Below are positions 9,304 through 17,828 of a DNA stretch of 64,000 nucleotides, piece by piece. The stretch is from Pseudomonas tremae (lineage in GTDB: Bacteria; Pseudomonadota; Gammaproteobacteria; Pseudomonadales; Pseudomonadaceae). Below the pieces are notes generated by a model. The model was given only the letters and a program-made list of their open reading frames with translations, searched no databases and was not told the origin of the DNA. The stretch lies in assembly GCF_001401155.1 (NCBI RefSeq), contig NZ_LJRO01000090.1, positions 186,001 to 250,000 of the forward strand, read 5' to 3'. Position 1 is the stretch's first letter. Every line of letters starts with the position of its first letter. The position numbers were made by a program, and so were the translations under genes.

Positions 9304-9499
9304 ACTATGGGATGTATCCGCTCAGGTGGGGTACATGCTGGCGGCGGGTTATTACTATCACGTGTTCCGCAACAACAAAACAACGAGACCTGTCCGGGGT
9401 ATAGAGGGGCATTTCTTCTGCACAAGGAAAGATGAAAAAGTGGCGCGATGCAGTTGTCCGGAACTGCGACTGGCCTGAGTCTGATGCCCGTGACAAAGA

Positions 9500-9522
9500 C
9501 AAGGGCCGCGAAGGCCCTCATC
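9500..9522 (-). terminator. Weak hairpin downstream of the MvaU-like gene
   Basis: The stem AGGGCC/GGCCCT (9502-9507 with 9513-9518) has a five-base loop and lies just past the stop codon of the leftward nucleoid-protein gene. Only a broken T-rich tail follows, so termination efficiency is uncertain. Confidence 0.45.
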
Positions 9523-9535
9523 ATCATGTTGTCAA

Positions 9536-9904
9536 TCAGTCCAGCCAAGACTCTACAGTGTCGGAGCCGTGTTTGGCCTTCCACTCTTTCAGGGTTTTAT
9601 GATTGCCGCCTTTGGTTTCCACTACCTCACCGGTGTGAGGGTTCTTGTAAACCTTGAGCGCGCGCGCCTTGCGGGTCGACTTCACGGGCGTGCCGGAAGC
9701 CTTGCCAGGCTTCGAGTTCGATGGATGATCAAGAATTGCAATAACGTCTTTCAGGCTTTTGCTGTATTCACCCAGAAGTTCGCGCAATTTGGTTTCAAAC
9801 TCGATTTCCTGCTCAAGGCCCTTATCGCCTTTCATCGCTTCCAGCGCAGCAATTTGGTCGGCCAAGTGACGTTCGAGTTGGCGGTATTCAGCGAGTTTTG
9901 ACAT
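9536..9904 (-). CDS. H-NS-like nucleoid protein of the MvaT/MvaU family
   Basis: A 122-residue xenogeneic-silencer homologue. The N-terminal coiled coil (MSKLAEYRQLERHLADQI...) mediates oligomerisation. The C-terminal AT-rich DNA-binding domain carries YKNPHTGEVVETKGGNHKTL, the signature of the MvaT family. The MSKLAEYR opening resembles MvaU more than MvaT. GGAG precedes the ATG at 9904; a longer frame from 9919 lacks such a site. Expected to silence AT-rich acquired DNA and to bridge distant sites. It is transcribed alone; an inverted repeat lies 41-69 bases upstream of the start. Confidence 0.93.
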   Translation of the reverse strand: MSKLAEYRQLERHLADQIAALEAMKGDKGLEQEIEFETKLRELLGEYSKSLKDVIAILDHPSNSKPGKASGTPVKSTRKARALKVYKNPHTGEVVETKGGNHKTLKEWKAKHGSDTVESWLD

Positions 9905-9944
9905 GTGTGCTCCAAGCAATTGCTAAGTGTGATGTGTTTTTTAT

Positions 9945-9973
9945 CCTGCCCCGAAACGCTTGAAGAGGGCAGG
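9945..9973. repeat. Inverted repeat upstream of the MvaU-like gene
   Basis: CCTGCCC (9945-9951) pairs with GGGCAGG (9967-9973) across a 15-base loop. There is no T-run on either strand in the right place, so a terminator for the upstream peptidase gene is unlikely. It could be an operator or leader hairpin for the nucleoid-protein gene. Confidence 0.35.
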
Positions 9974-10095
9974 AAGAGTGTTGAATAGTCATCCCTTGAA
10001 CTGACTGTCACCGGGATAAAGAAGTTCGAACTAATGCACAATGCATTGTCCGACATGTTTGCGTGTTCAGCCGCTTTTTGAAGCTGGAACAATTT

Positions 10096-11232
10096 TCAGC
10101 GCAAGTCCTTGACCATGTCGGCCAGTACATTAAGCACGTCACTGGCCAGTTGTGCCGAGCGTTTGCCTGACCATCCGGCGATCGGGTCCGGGGCGTTATC
10201 GTGGTCTTTGAACGGCATTTCCAGCGTCAGCGCCAGGCATTTATAACGCTCGCCCACGGCGTTAGCCGCCAGGTTCAGGTTGGCCTGGCCTTTGGCACTG
10301 CGCGGGTAACCATGGACAGTCTGGAAGTCCACGGTAACTTCACACAGTTGGCGGCGGAAGCGCTCTTCAAGCTGCTGTTGATGAGGGGTGTATCCAGGGT
10401 TGCCTTCACAAGCCGCCGTGAACACATAGGGGATTTCCTCGTCACCGTGGACGTCGAGGAACATGTCCACGCCGTACTTTTCCATTTGCTGTCTGGCAAA
10501 GAAGACCTCCGGGCTCTGCTCTTCAGTACTGTCCTGCCAGGCGCGGTTGAGGTCTTTCCCATTGGCATTAGTGCGCAAGTGGCCATGGAAGGCACCGTCC
10601 GGGTTCATGTTCGGGATCAGATACAGATCGGCGTGGTTCAGCAGGTGTTGCAAAGCTGCATCGTCGCGTTGCTGAAGGCGCTCGATCACGCCTTCCATGA
10701 ACCATTCGGCCATGTGCTCGCCGGGATGTTGTTGAGCGATTATCCAGATGTTGCGTTTGCCCTCGGCACCGTCTCCTTTGCGCAGAAGCTGGAGGTCACG
10801 GCCTTCGACACTTTTGCCAGTGGCCAGCAATTGCATGCCTGCCTGCTCTTGTGCCTGCAGGATCAGCCGGTGATGGCGTTCGCGGCTGTAGGGTTCGAAA
10901 TAGGCAAACCAGACGTGCTGCTGTTCGGCAGCAAGGCTGAAATCGAGCGCCTTGCCATCAAAGCCGGAGGGCACGCGAAACCAGTTCTGATGGTCGTAGG
11001 ACGCCACAGCGTTATAGCCGGTCCAGGCCCTGTTGAACGTGGACTCGCTGGCATTGGACAGGCTGAAACCATACGTCTCGCCAATCGCCAGGCCATCGAC
11101 CTTGAAGTGAAACCACTGAAAATGAGCACTTTGGGTATCGGGCCGAATGGCCAGTCTGATTCGCGTCGGGTCGCTTGCGTCCAGTACCTGAATATTGCCG
11201 CTGTCGAAATCTGCGCTGATAGTGAGGGTCAC
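10096..11232 (-). CDS. M14-family zinc carboxypeptidase (cytosolic carboxypeptidase-like)
   Basis: A 378-residue enzyme with an N-terminal beta-sandwich (~1-115) and a C-terminal M14 peptidase domain. Zinc ligands are His169 and Glu172 in QQHPGEHM and His262 in DVHGDE. NPDG (210-213) marks the substrate-binding segment and Glu338 in LTLEMPF is the catalytic base. The sandwich-plus-peptidase architecture matches the M14D cytosolic carboxypeptidases, whose eukaryotic members remove C-terminal glutamates; bacterial substrates are poorly known. No signal peptide is present. The start is GTG at 11232 with AGGA upstream. The gene is monocistronic. Confidence 0.9.
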   Translation of the reverse strand: MTLTISADFDSGNIQVLDASDPTRIRLAIRPDTQSAHFQWFHFKVDGLAIGETYGFSLSNASESTFNRAWTGYNAVASYDHQNWFRVPSGFDGKALDFSLAAEQQHVWFAYFEPYSRERHHRLILQAQEQAGMQLLATGKSVEGRDLQLLRKGDGAEGKRNIWIIAQQHPGEHMAEWFMEGVIERLQQRDDAALQHLLNHADLYLIPNMNPDGAFHGHLRTNANGKDLNRAWQDSTEEQSPEVFFARQQMEKYGVDMFLDVHGDEEIPYVFTAACEGNPGYTPHQQQLEERFRRQLCEVTVDFQTVHGYPRSAKGQANLNLAANAVGERYKCLALTLEMPFKDHDNAPDPIAGWSGKRSAQLASDVLNVLADMVKDLR

Positions 11233-11353
11233 AATGTGTTCCTGGGTACGTTAGTGCCATGTCAGGCCGTTACTGTACACCGATCGACATTGTGCTCCAC
11301 GACGTAAAGTTCATGCGCCGCGACGTAAGTTTCATTGCAACGGTCATACGGCT

Positions 11354-11932
11354 TCAGGAAATGGCTTCTGCTGTGACCATAAGGCTGCAAATGAAGGCTG
11401 TCAGCACGCACCAGACCAGATACGCATGACGCTTGCGTCTATGCCAGCCTGACGCGCCAAGCAACGAGGCGGGCGCCTGCAAAAGGCGCCAGACGCGTTC
11501 GCTGTTCTGAAATGCAGACAGGTGCCTGGCATCGGCATCAAGCCAGTGACGAAATTCGATACGTTCGCTGGCCGTGGCCGCCGGGCTTTGCAAGTGGACG
11601 TACCAGCGGCTTGCCTGATCCTGAATGACCTGGTCGGCGTCGGGCAAGTGCGTGTGCGCCTTGCCCATTGCTCTGAGCATGGCACGCTCGACGCGTGCCA
11701 CATCGATCTCCATGAAGCGGGCAATGTCCGCATAGGACCAGCCGTCCAGGCGACTGAGCAGAAATATCTGTCGGCTGCGGCGTGAAAGCTTGCCCAGTTT
11801 CTGGCCGAGTTCAACTGTCTCAGGCGTTGGCTGCATGCCAGCTGGCAGGTGCAGTAGAGAAGAGAGCTGACTACTCATGATATTTCGGTCGCTGATCTTC
11901 CATGGGAATTCTTCCTTGAGCCGTCGGGACAT
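11354..11932 (-). CDS. Sigma-70 region 4-like / FecR N-terminal domain fusion protein with C-terminal membrane helix
   Basis: A 192-residue composite. Residues ~40-95 resemble sigma factor region 4 (LSRRSRQIFLLSRLDGWSYA, as in FecI-type ECF sigma factors), but no region 2 is present. Residues ~105-150 match the N-terminal DUF4880 part of FecR/PupR anti-sigma regulators (FRHWLDADARHLSAFQNSER). The end is a hydrophobic helix (LVWCVLTAFICSLMV). A Fur box 25-45 bases upstream indicates iron repression. Neither ATG (11932 or 11878) has a good ribosome site, and the predicted -10 at 11946-11951 would leave almost no leader for the longer form. It may be a remnant or a miniaturised regulator of a FecI-FecR system. 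Confidence 0.75.
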   Translation of the reverse strand: MSRRLKEEFPWKISDRNIMSSQLSSLLHLPAGMQPTPETVELGQKLGKLSRRSRQIFLLSRLDGWSYADIARFMEIDVARVERAMLRAMGKAHTHLPDADQVIQDQASRWYVHLQSPAATASERIEFRHWLDADARHLSAFQNSERVWRLLQAPASLLGASGWHRRKRHAYLVWCVLTAFICSLMVTAEAIS

Positions 11933-11945
11933 CCGTAACGAGAAT

Positions 11946-11975
11946 AGACTAGTTTATTCGAGAATCATTCTCAAT
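11946..11975 (-). promoter_or_regulatory. Fur-box promoter of the sigma4/FecR-N gene
   Basis: A perfect inverted repeat, GAGAAT-C-ATTCTC (11960-11972), matches the 7-1-7 Fur recognition pattern at most positions. It sits inside a plausible sigma-70 promoter on the minus strand: TTGAGA at 11974-11969, a 17-base spacer, and TAGTCT at 11951-11946. Fur-iron binding here would block transcription. Confidence 0.65.
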
Positions 11976-12141
11976 TGAAAAATTGCAGCATTCACTTCTT
12001 ATGTGCGAATCCTGCCATTTTCAGGGCCTTGGACATGGCCGAAGGGCAGGTGGCTTTGCTATGATGCGTTCCATCGCAGCATGCACATGCAGCCCCCGAC
12101 TTCATTAGCCTGAAGCAGCGGTAACATTAAAAGAAAGAACC

Positions 12142-12171
12142 AAAAAAAGACCCGGCTAATAAAGCCGGGTC
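12142..12171 (-). terminator. Rho-independent terminator of prrF
   Basis: Nine-base-pair stem GACCCGGCT/AGCCGGGTC with a five-base loop, followed on the minus strand by seven T residues. It ends the PrrF transcript. Confidence 0.9.
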
Positions 12172-12255
12172 AAAAACCGTGATTAGCCTGATGAGGAGAT
12201 AATCCGGAAGCCGACCTAAGACTTCCAGGTTATCAAGCAGTTCTCGCGAACCGCT
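12143..12255 (-). ncRNA. prrF: PrrF-type iron-responsive small RNA
   Basis: A transcript of about 113 nt with no reading frame. Its centre carries the PrrF core TCTCCTCATCAGGCTAATCA (12198-12179), the segment known to pair with mRNAs such as sodB. It ends in GACCCGGC-hairpin plus T-run. Upstream on the same strand are TTGATT (12289-12284), a 16-base spacer and TATTAT (12267-12262), overlapped by a strong Fur box. In pseudomonads PrrF RNAs are made when iron is scarce and, with Hfq, block synthesis of non-essential iron proteins. Only one copy is seen here, unlike the tandem pair of P. aeruginosa. Confidence 0.87.
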
Positions 12256-12257
12256 GA

Positions 12258-12289
12258 AGCAATAATAATCATTATCATTTGAAAATCAA
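12258..12289 (-). promoter_or_regulatory. prrF promoter with Fur box
   Basis: The sequence around 12258-12279 agrees with the 19-base Fur consensus at 15 positions by eye (AATCATTATC is exact). It covers the -10 element and spacer of a TTGATT-N16-TATTAT promoter reading leftward into prrF. Ferrous Fur would occlude RNA polymerase. Confidence 0.8.
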
Positions 12290-12309
12290 ATGTTTTTATT
12301 GCCCTCATC

Positions 12310-12344
12310 GAAAAAAATTATCCGCCGGCGCTCGTCTGGCGGAT
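12310..12344 (-). terminator. Rho-independent terminator of the Lrp-family gene
   Basis: Stem ATCCGCC/GGCGGAT (12320-12326 with 12338-12344), 11-base loop, then seven T residues on the minus strand (12317-12311). It lies 29 bases past the lrp-like stop and insulates it from the prrF promoter. Confidence 0.8.
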
Positions 12345-12372
12345 TTTCCCATCCCTGAAATCGCCGTCTCCC

Positions 12373-12840
12373 TCAGTCCAATGGCAATTCCGTGGTGCGT
12401 TTCACCGTACTCATGGCGATGTTGGAATGTGCTTCATGCACGTGGGGGAGTTGCAGCAGATGATCACGTAAAAAGCGCTCGTAGCTGGCAATGTCATGCG
12501 CCACCACCTTGAGCATGAAATCCATCCCGCCCGCCATGGTGTAGCACTCCAGTACCTCGGGGTGGCCGATGATTGCCTCTTCGAACTCGGCCAGATACCG
12601 CCGGCCATGTCCTGAAAGCTTGACCTCGACGAAGACGGTCATGCTAAGCCCGAGTTTTCGGGTGCTGAGCAAGGCGACGGTGCGCTCGATCACCCCGTCC
12701 TCCTGAAGCCGGTGGATGCGCCGCCAGCAGGGCGACTGGGACAGTTCTACGCGTTCTGCTATCTCTGCCGCAGACAGATTGGCGTCATGCTGCAACAGAC
12801 GGAGAATCTTTCGATCGATGGGGCTCAATTTCAGCTGCAT
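12373..12840 (-). CDS. Lrp/AsnC-family transcriptional regulator
   Basis: A 155-residue feast/famine regulator. The N-terminal winged helix (LSPIDRKILRLLQHDANLSA... CWRRIHRLQEDGVI) is followed by the alpha/beta RAM domain (VFVEVKL...) that binds amino acids and forms octamers. It starts with ATG at 12840, preceded by a weak AAGG. It is divergent from the indolepyruvate ferredoxin oxidoreductase gene with 185 bases between, so local control of aromatic/branched amino-acid catabolism is the simplest inference. Confidence 0.92.
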   Translation of the reverse strand: MQLKLSPIDRKILRLLQHDANLSAAEIAERVELSQSPCWRRIHRLQEDGVIERTVALLSTRKLGLSMTVFVEVKLSGHGRRYLAEFEEAIIGHPEVLECYTMAGGMDFMLKVVAHDIASYERFLRDHLLQLPHVHEAHSNIAMSTVKRTTELPLD

Positions 12841-13025
12841 GAATTGACCTTGTTTTTTGTTCTTGTCGAAAAAGGCATGCGCAATATCAGCAGATTTGCA
12901 CGCATTTAGAAAGAAAAAGCCGCTTTGCTACAGGCAGTCTAGTGACAAGGCTGCCGGGCAGGACCGTCCCGGTGCAAAAGGCCTGTTCCCTATAAGAACA
13001 AGACTAGAACAAGAGAGGTACGCGC

Positions 13026-16000
13026 ATGTCCCTGGCTGATATTCGTCTGGATGATAAATACCGGCTTGCCACTGGCAATCTGTATCTGACAGGCACTCAG
13101 GCGCTTACCCGCCTGCCGATGCTGCAAAAGCAGCGCGACGAGGCGCAAGGCCTTGATACTGCGGGCTTCATCTCCGGTTATCGTGGTTCGCCGCTGGGCA
13201 ATCTGGACAAAAGCCTGTGGGATGCCAAGGATTATCTGCAGCAGAACGCCATCCACTTTCAGCCCGGGATCAATGAAGAGTTGGCGGCCACGGCGGTGTG
13301 GGGCAGCCAGCAGGTCAATCTGTTCCCGCATGGCAAGTACGATGGCGTGTTTGCGCTGTGGTACGGCAAGGGACCTGGGGTAGACCGCTGTGGTGACGTG
13401 TTTAAACATGGCAACTCTGCAGGCGTGGCAGCTAAAGGCGGCGTACTGATCCTTGCGGGCGACGATCATGGCTGCAAATCCTCGACCATCGCGCATCAGA
13501 GCGAACACGCATTCATTGCCTCCATGATCCCCGTGCTCAACCCGAGCAATGTCCAGGAAATTCTCGATTACGGGATTATCGGCTGGGAACTGTCGCGTTA
13601 CAGCGGGTGCTGGGTGGCGATGAAGACGATCGCCGAGAACGTTGACTCGTCGGCAGTGGTTGAGGTTGATCCACTACGGGTCAAGACCCGGATCCCTGAT
13701 GACTTCGAACTGCCCGAAGGCGGGCTGCACATCCGCTGGCCGGACCCGCCCTTGGCACAGGAAGCGCGACTCAATACTTACAAGATCTATGCTGCGAGGG
13801 CTTTTGCCAGGGCCAATCAGCTCAACAAGGTGGTCATGGATTCGGCGCAGCCGAGGCTGGGGATCATCACCACTGGAAAATCCTACCTCGACGTGCGTCA
13901 GGCGCTTGAAGAGCTGGGCATTGATCAGCAATTGTGTGACAGGGTCGGTATTCGGGTGCTCAAGGTAGGTATGAGCTGGCCGCTCGAGCCGGTCTCTGTC
14001 CATGACTTTGCCGAGGGGCTGGAAGAGATTCTGGTGGTCGAGGAAAAACGCAGTGTCATCGAGGACCAACTGACCGGCCAGCTTTACAACTGGCCAGTGG
14101 ATCGCCGCCCGGTGGTGGTGGGTGAATTCGATGAGCAGGGCCGTTCGCTGCTGCCGAACCTCAGTGAACTGACGCCAGCGATGATTGCCCGGGTGATCGC
14201 CAAGCGGCTGGCACCGTTCTACAGCAGCCCGCAGATCGAGGCACGCCTGCAGTTTCTCAGCGAGAAGGAAAGGGCGCTTCAGGCTCCGCTGTTCAACACC
14301 CAGCGCACCCCGCATTTCTGCTCGGGCTGCCCGCACAATACCTCGACCCGCGTGCCGGAAGGAAGTCGCGCATTGGCCGGGATCGGTTGTCATTACATGA
14401 CCATCTGGATGGATCGCGAAACCGACACGTTCACCCAGATGGGCGGCGAGGGCGTGACCTGGATCGGCCAGGCACCGTTTACCGAAACGCCTCACGTGTT
14501 TCAGAACCTGGGCGACGGTACTTATTTCCACTCCGGTCACCTGGCAGTGCGTGCGGCTGTGGCTTCAAAGGTCAATATCACCTACAAGATTCTCTACAAC
14601 GACGCTGTGGCCATGACGGGTGGCCAGCCGATTGATGGCGTTCTGCGTGTCGATCAACTGAGCCGTCAGGTGTTCAACGAAGGTGTGCAACGCATCGCGC
14701 TGGTCTCCGACGATCCGGACAAGTATCCCGACCGTGCCGGCTTTGCGCCGATCACCACGTTTCATCACCGACACGACCTGGACAGCGTGCAGCGTGAACT
14801 TCGGGAGTTCAAAGGTGTGTCCGTGATCATCTACGACCAGACCTGCGCTACCGAAAAACGTCGCCGTCGCAAGCGTGGCACGATGCCTGATCTGGAGAAA
14901 CGTGCCTTGATCAACGCGGCCGTGTGCGAGGGTTGTGGCGACTGCGGGGTCAAGTCCGGCTGCCTGTCGGTCCTGCCCAAAGAGACCGCCCAAGGGCGCA
15001 AACGGGAAATCGATCAGAGCGCCTGCAACAAGGATTTCAGCTGCGTCGAGGGTTTCTGTCCGAGCTTCGTCACCGTGCATGGCGGCAAATTGCGCAAGCC
15101 GGTACTGCCAAAGCAGGTCGAGGCGTTCGCGCTTCTGCCGGAGCCTGTACTGCCGTCACTGGAACGACCGTTCAATATTCTGCTGCCCGGCGTCGGCGGG
15201 ACCGGTGTAACCACCGTCGGGGCTATGCTTGGTTATGCCGCCAACCTGGAAGGCAAGGGTTGCAGTGTGCTGGATCAGGCCGGACTGGCGCAGAAATTCG
15301 GCCCGGTTGTCAGTCATATCCGCATTGCTGCGCGTCAGCAGGACCTGTTCGCGGTGCGCATCGCCGCCGGAGAAGCGCACCTGTTACTGGGCTGCGATCT
15401 GCTGGTGGCCGCAGGCCCGGACGCTATCGCCAAGCTCGACAGCAGGATCTCGCATGCGGTCATCAACAGCCAGCAGACGCCAACTGCCGAATTCACGCGC
15501 AACCCCGACGCCGTGTTCCCGGCCGAGGCGATGAAGCAGACGATTATTGACGCTGTCGGCGCCGACAAGACTCACTTTGTCGAAGCCACTTCACTGGCGA
15601 CCCGTTTGATGGGCGATAGCATCGCCAGCAACCTTTTCATGCTGGGTTATGCCTTCCAGCTGGGGCTTATTCCCCTGACCTCGGCAGCCATCGAAAAGGC
15701 CATCGAACTCAATGGTGTGGCGGTCAACCTCAATCAACAGGCGTTTCTCTGGGGGCGCCGCACTGCGCATGACCCTGCCGCCGTCGAAGCGTTCGTCAAC
15801 CCGCAGCCGCAGGTCAGCGAACCGCAGCAGATGAATCTTGAACAGCGTATTCAAGGCAATGTCGATGCGTTGACCCTCTACCAGAACAGCGCTTATGCCA
15901 TGCGTTACCTGGAAGGGGTGCAGCGTGTCCGCGAGGTCGAATCACGCCTGTTTCCCGATCAGCCGCCGATGCTGACCGAGGCGGTGGCGTTCAACTACTT

Positions 16001-16508
16001 TAAGCTGCTTGCTTATAAGGATGAATACGAAGTCGCGCGCCTTTACAGCAACGGCGACTTCACTCGCCAGCTGGAAGCGCAATTCGAAGGTAATTACCGG
16101 CTGGAGTTTCATCTGGCGCCCTCTTGGCTGGCCAAACGCGACCCACACAACGGCCAGCTGCGCAAACGAAGCTTCGGCCCGTGGATGTTGCGCGCTTTCG
16201 ACGTGCTGGCGACATTTAAATTCCTCCGCGGTACGGCGCTCGATCCTTTCGGGCGCAGCCTGGAGCGCAAGCAGGAAAGGCAACTGATCGATCGTTATTT
16301 CAGTGACATCGAGCTGATTGTTCAGCACCTTCAGGCGCACAATCGCCACACAGCGTTGAGCTTGGCGCGTCTGCCAGAGAAAATCCGTGGTTACGGCCAC
16401 GTCAAGGAAAGCACCATGAAAGCCGCTGCGTTGCAGGCTGATATCCTGCGCAAAAGCCTGGAAAGCGGGGAAGTGATAGCGCCGAAACTCTATGAGGTGG
16501 CTGCCTGA
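13026..16508 (+). CDS. Indolepyruvate ferredoxin oxidoreductase family protein (single-chain)
   Basis: A 1160-residue fused 2-oxoacid:ferredoxin oxidoreductase that oxidatively decarboxylates arylpyruvates or related 2-oxoacids to acyl-CoA. The N-terminal two thirds hold the pyrimidine- and TPP-binding domains (CSGCPHNTSTRVPEGSRALA and GGEGVTWIGQAPF). A cysteine-rich iron-sulfur segment near residue 640 (CEGCGDCGVKSGC) follows. After ~residue 715 comes the gamma-type domain starting with GVGGTGVTTVGAMLG. In archaea these are separate IorA/IorB chains; the fused form is common in proteobacteria. AGAGAGG lies upstream of the ATG. Divergent from an Lrp-like regulator. Confidence 0.93.
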   Translation: MSLADIRLDDKYRLATGNLYLTGTQALTRLPMLQKQRDEAQGLDTAGFISGYRGSPLGNLDKSLWDAKDYLQQNAIHFQPGINEELAATAVWGSQQVNLFPHGKYDGVFALWYGKGPGVDRCGDVFKHGNSAGVAAKGGVLILAGDDHGCKSSTIAHQSEHAFIASMIPVLNPSNVQEILDYGIIGWELSRYSGCWVAMKTIAENVDSSAVVEVDPLRVKTRIPDDFELPEGGLHIRWPDPPLAQEARLNTYKIYAARAFARANQLNKVVMDSAQPRLGIITTGKSYLDVRQALEELGIDQQLCDRVGIRVLKVGMSWPLEPVSVHDFAEGLEEILVVEEKRSVIEDQLTGQLYNWPVDRRPVVVGEFDEQGRSLLPNLSELTPAMIARVIAKRLAPFYSSPQIEARLQFLSEKERALQAPLFNTQRTPHFCSGCPHNTSTRVPEGSRALAGIGCHYMTIWMDRETDTFTQMGGEGVTWIGQAPFTETPHVFQNLGDGTYFHSGHLAVRAAVASKVNITYKILYNDAVAMTGGQPIDGVLRVDQLSRQVFNEGVQRIALVSDDPDKYPDRAGFAPITTFHHRHDLDSVQRELREFKGVSVIIYDQTCATEKRRRRKRGTMPDLEKRALINAAVCEGCGDCGVKSGCLSVLPKETAQGRKREIDQSACNKDFSCVEGFCPSFVTVHGGKLRKPVLPKQVEAFALLPEPVLPSLERPFNILLPGVGGTGVTTVGAMLGYAANLEGKGCSVLDQAGLAQKFGPVVSHIRIAARQQDLFAVRIAAGEAHLLLGCDLLVAAGPDAIAKLDSRISHAVINSQQTPTAEFTRNPDAVFPAEAMKQTIIDAVGADKTHFVEATSLATRLMGDSIASNLFMLGYAFQLGLIPLTSAAIEKAIELNGVAVNLNQQAFLWGRRTAHDPAAVEAFVNPQPQVSEPQQMNLEQRIQGNVDALTLYQNSAYAMRYLEGVQRVREVESRLFPDQPPMLTEAVAFNYFKLLAYKDEYEVARLYSNGDFTRQLEAQFEGNYRLEFHLAPSWLAKRDPHNGQLRKRSFGPWMLRAFDVLATFKFLRGTALDPFGRSLERKQERQLIDRYFSDIELIVQHLQAHNRHTALSLARLPEKIRGYGHVKESTMKAAALQADILRKSLESGEVIAPKLYEVAA

Positions 16509-16539
16509 TGGGGTAGGCGCTGTCGGGTAGATTTGAGTG

Positions 16540-16573
16540 TTTGCGGGAGCTGCCGAGGCGGCGCTCCCGCAAA
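16540..16573. terminator. Bidirectional hairpin between the oxidoreductase gene and cobM
   Basis: An 11-base-pair stem, TTTGCGGGAGC (16540-16550) with GCTCCCGCAAA (16563-16573), has further CCG/CGG pairing inside. Placed between convergent genes, it can act on both transcripts, though T-tails are short. Confidence 0.6.
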
Positions 16574-16589
16574 GGCTTGAGGGCGCGAG

Positions 16590-17339
16590 TTACTTTGGCC
16601 TGAACAAATGTGCATGCCCGGCGCGGTACAACGAGGAGTCGCCGAAGGTGTTGGCGCCAAGCACACGGCCGACCAGAATCAGTGCCGTGCGACGGAAGCC
16701 TTTGGTTTGCACCTTCTCTTCGATATCGGCCAGCGTACCCAGCGCCCAGTCCTGATCTGGCCAGCTGGCGCGATGCACCACCGCAATCGGGCAGTCGGCC
16801 CCGTAATGCGGCGTCAGTTCTTCAACGATCCTGTGCAGGTTATTCACCCCCAGATGAATCGCCATCGTCGCGCGATGGCTCGCCAGGCTGGCCAGTTCTT
16901 CGCCGCTCGGCATCGACGTCTTGTCAGCGTAACGGGTCAGAATCACGCTCTGGGATATGTCCGGCAACGTCAATTCCACGCCCAGCAAGGCAGCACAGGC
17001 GGCGGTCGCAGTCACGCCAGGAATGATTTCGTAAGGGATATTCAATTCGCGCAGATGGCGAATCTGCTCGCCGATGGCGCCATAAAGGCTGGGGTCGCCC
17101 GAGTGGACACGCGCAATATCCTGCCCCTGTGCATGAGCGGCCCTGATCAGGTCGATGATCTGCTCCAGATGCAGTTCGGCACTGTTAGTGATCTGTAATG
17201 CCTGATTGCCTTCCAGCACAGCCAGCGGCACCAGTGAACCCGCGTAGATGATCACCGGGCAGCTGCATATCAACCGCTGGCCCTTGACGGTGATCAGCTC
17301 GGGATCACCTGGGCCTGCGCCGATGAAATAGACAGTCAA
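16590..17339 (-). CDS. cobM: Precorrin-4 C11-methyltransferase
   Basis: A 249-residue SAM-dependent methyltransferase of the aerobic cobalamin pathway that converts precorrin-4 to precorrin-5. Tetrapyrrole-methylase hallmarks are FIGAGPGDPELITVKG at the N-terminus, YAGSLVP and VHSGDPSLYGAIGEQ. Its start is TTG at 17339: CGGAG stands seven bases upstream and the next in-frame ATG is far inside. It is the last gene of the leftward cbtB-cbtA-cobE-cobM group, 33 bases after cobE, and therefore under the cobalamin riboswitch at ~18860-19056. Confidence 0.93.
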   Translation of the reverse strand: MTVYFIGAGPGDPELITVKGQRLICSCPVIIYAGSLVPLAVLEGNQALQITNSAELHLEQIIDLIRAAHAQGQDIARVHSGDPSLYGAIGEQIRHLRELNIPYEIIPGVTATAACAALLGVELTLPDISQSVILTRYADKTSMPSGEELASLASHRATMAIHLGVNNLHRIVEELTPHYGADCPIAVVHRASWPDQDWALGTLADIEEKVQTKGFRRTALILVGRVLGANTFGDSSLYRAGHAHLFRPK

Positions 17340-17372
17340 TGAATGCTCCGAAGATAAATGAACGTGACGGGA

Positions 17373-17828
17373 TTATCCGCCCGCAGCGGGGCTGGTTGCC
17401 AAGGCAAATGTGACCTGAGCGCTTTTCTGTCGCTCGATCAGTAACCGGGCGGTGCCATCGCCGAGCTGCGCAGCCAGTGCCAGCGCCGAGCCTTCGGCGA
17501 CCCCGTGACAGCCTGTGGTCTGGAACACCTGCGCGGAACGGTGCGTCAGATGAAGTTCCCACGCCACCAATTGCGCGGCATTGAAGAACACCAGCGGCAC
17601 AGCCAACTGCTCGGCAAGCTCGAGCAGCCCAGGCTCCTGATCTTTCAAGTCGATGGAAGCCAGCGCAGTGACGCTGCTCAGCCTCAGGCCATGTGCCTCG
17701 AGGCTGTTGCCGATCAACTCGCGCAATGCCTCCGCCGAACAGCCGCGCCTACAGCCCAACCCGACCACCAGATGTGCGCCGGGCTGAGCCTGAACGCACG
17801 GTGGATCAGGCCTGATGCAGGTCGACAT
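17373..17828 (-). CDS. cobE: Cobalamin biosynthesis protein CobE (CbiG C-terminal family)
   Basis: A 151-residue protein with the CbiG-C/CobE fold: GLGCRRGCSAEALRELI near the N-terminus, then ASIDLKDQEPGLLELA and GVAEGSALALA. In anaerobic producers the equivalent domain opens the ring lactone as part of CbiG. The role of stand-alone CobE in aerobic organisms is less certain. The start ATG at 17828 overlaps the end of cbtA by 23 bases, indicating translational coupling. It lies between cobalt-uptake genes and cobM. Confidence 0.85.
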   Translation of the reverse strand: MSTCIRPDPPCVQAQPGAHLVVGLGCRRGCSAEALRELIGNSLEAHGLRLSSVTALASIDLKDQEPGLLELAEQLAVPLVFFNAAQLVAWELHLTHRSAQVFQTTGCHGVAEGSALALAAQLGDGTARLLIERQKSAQVTFALATSPAAGG

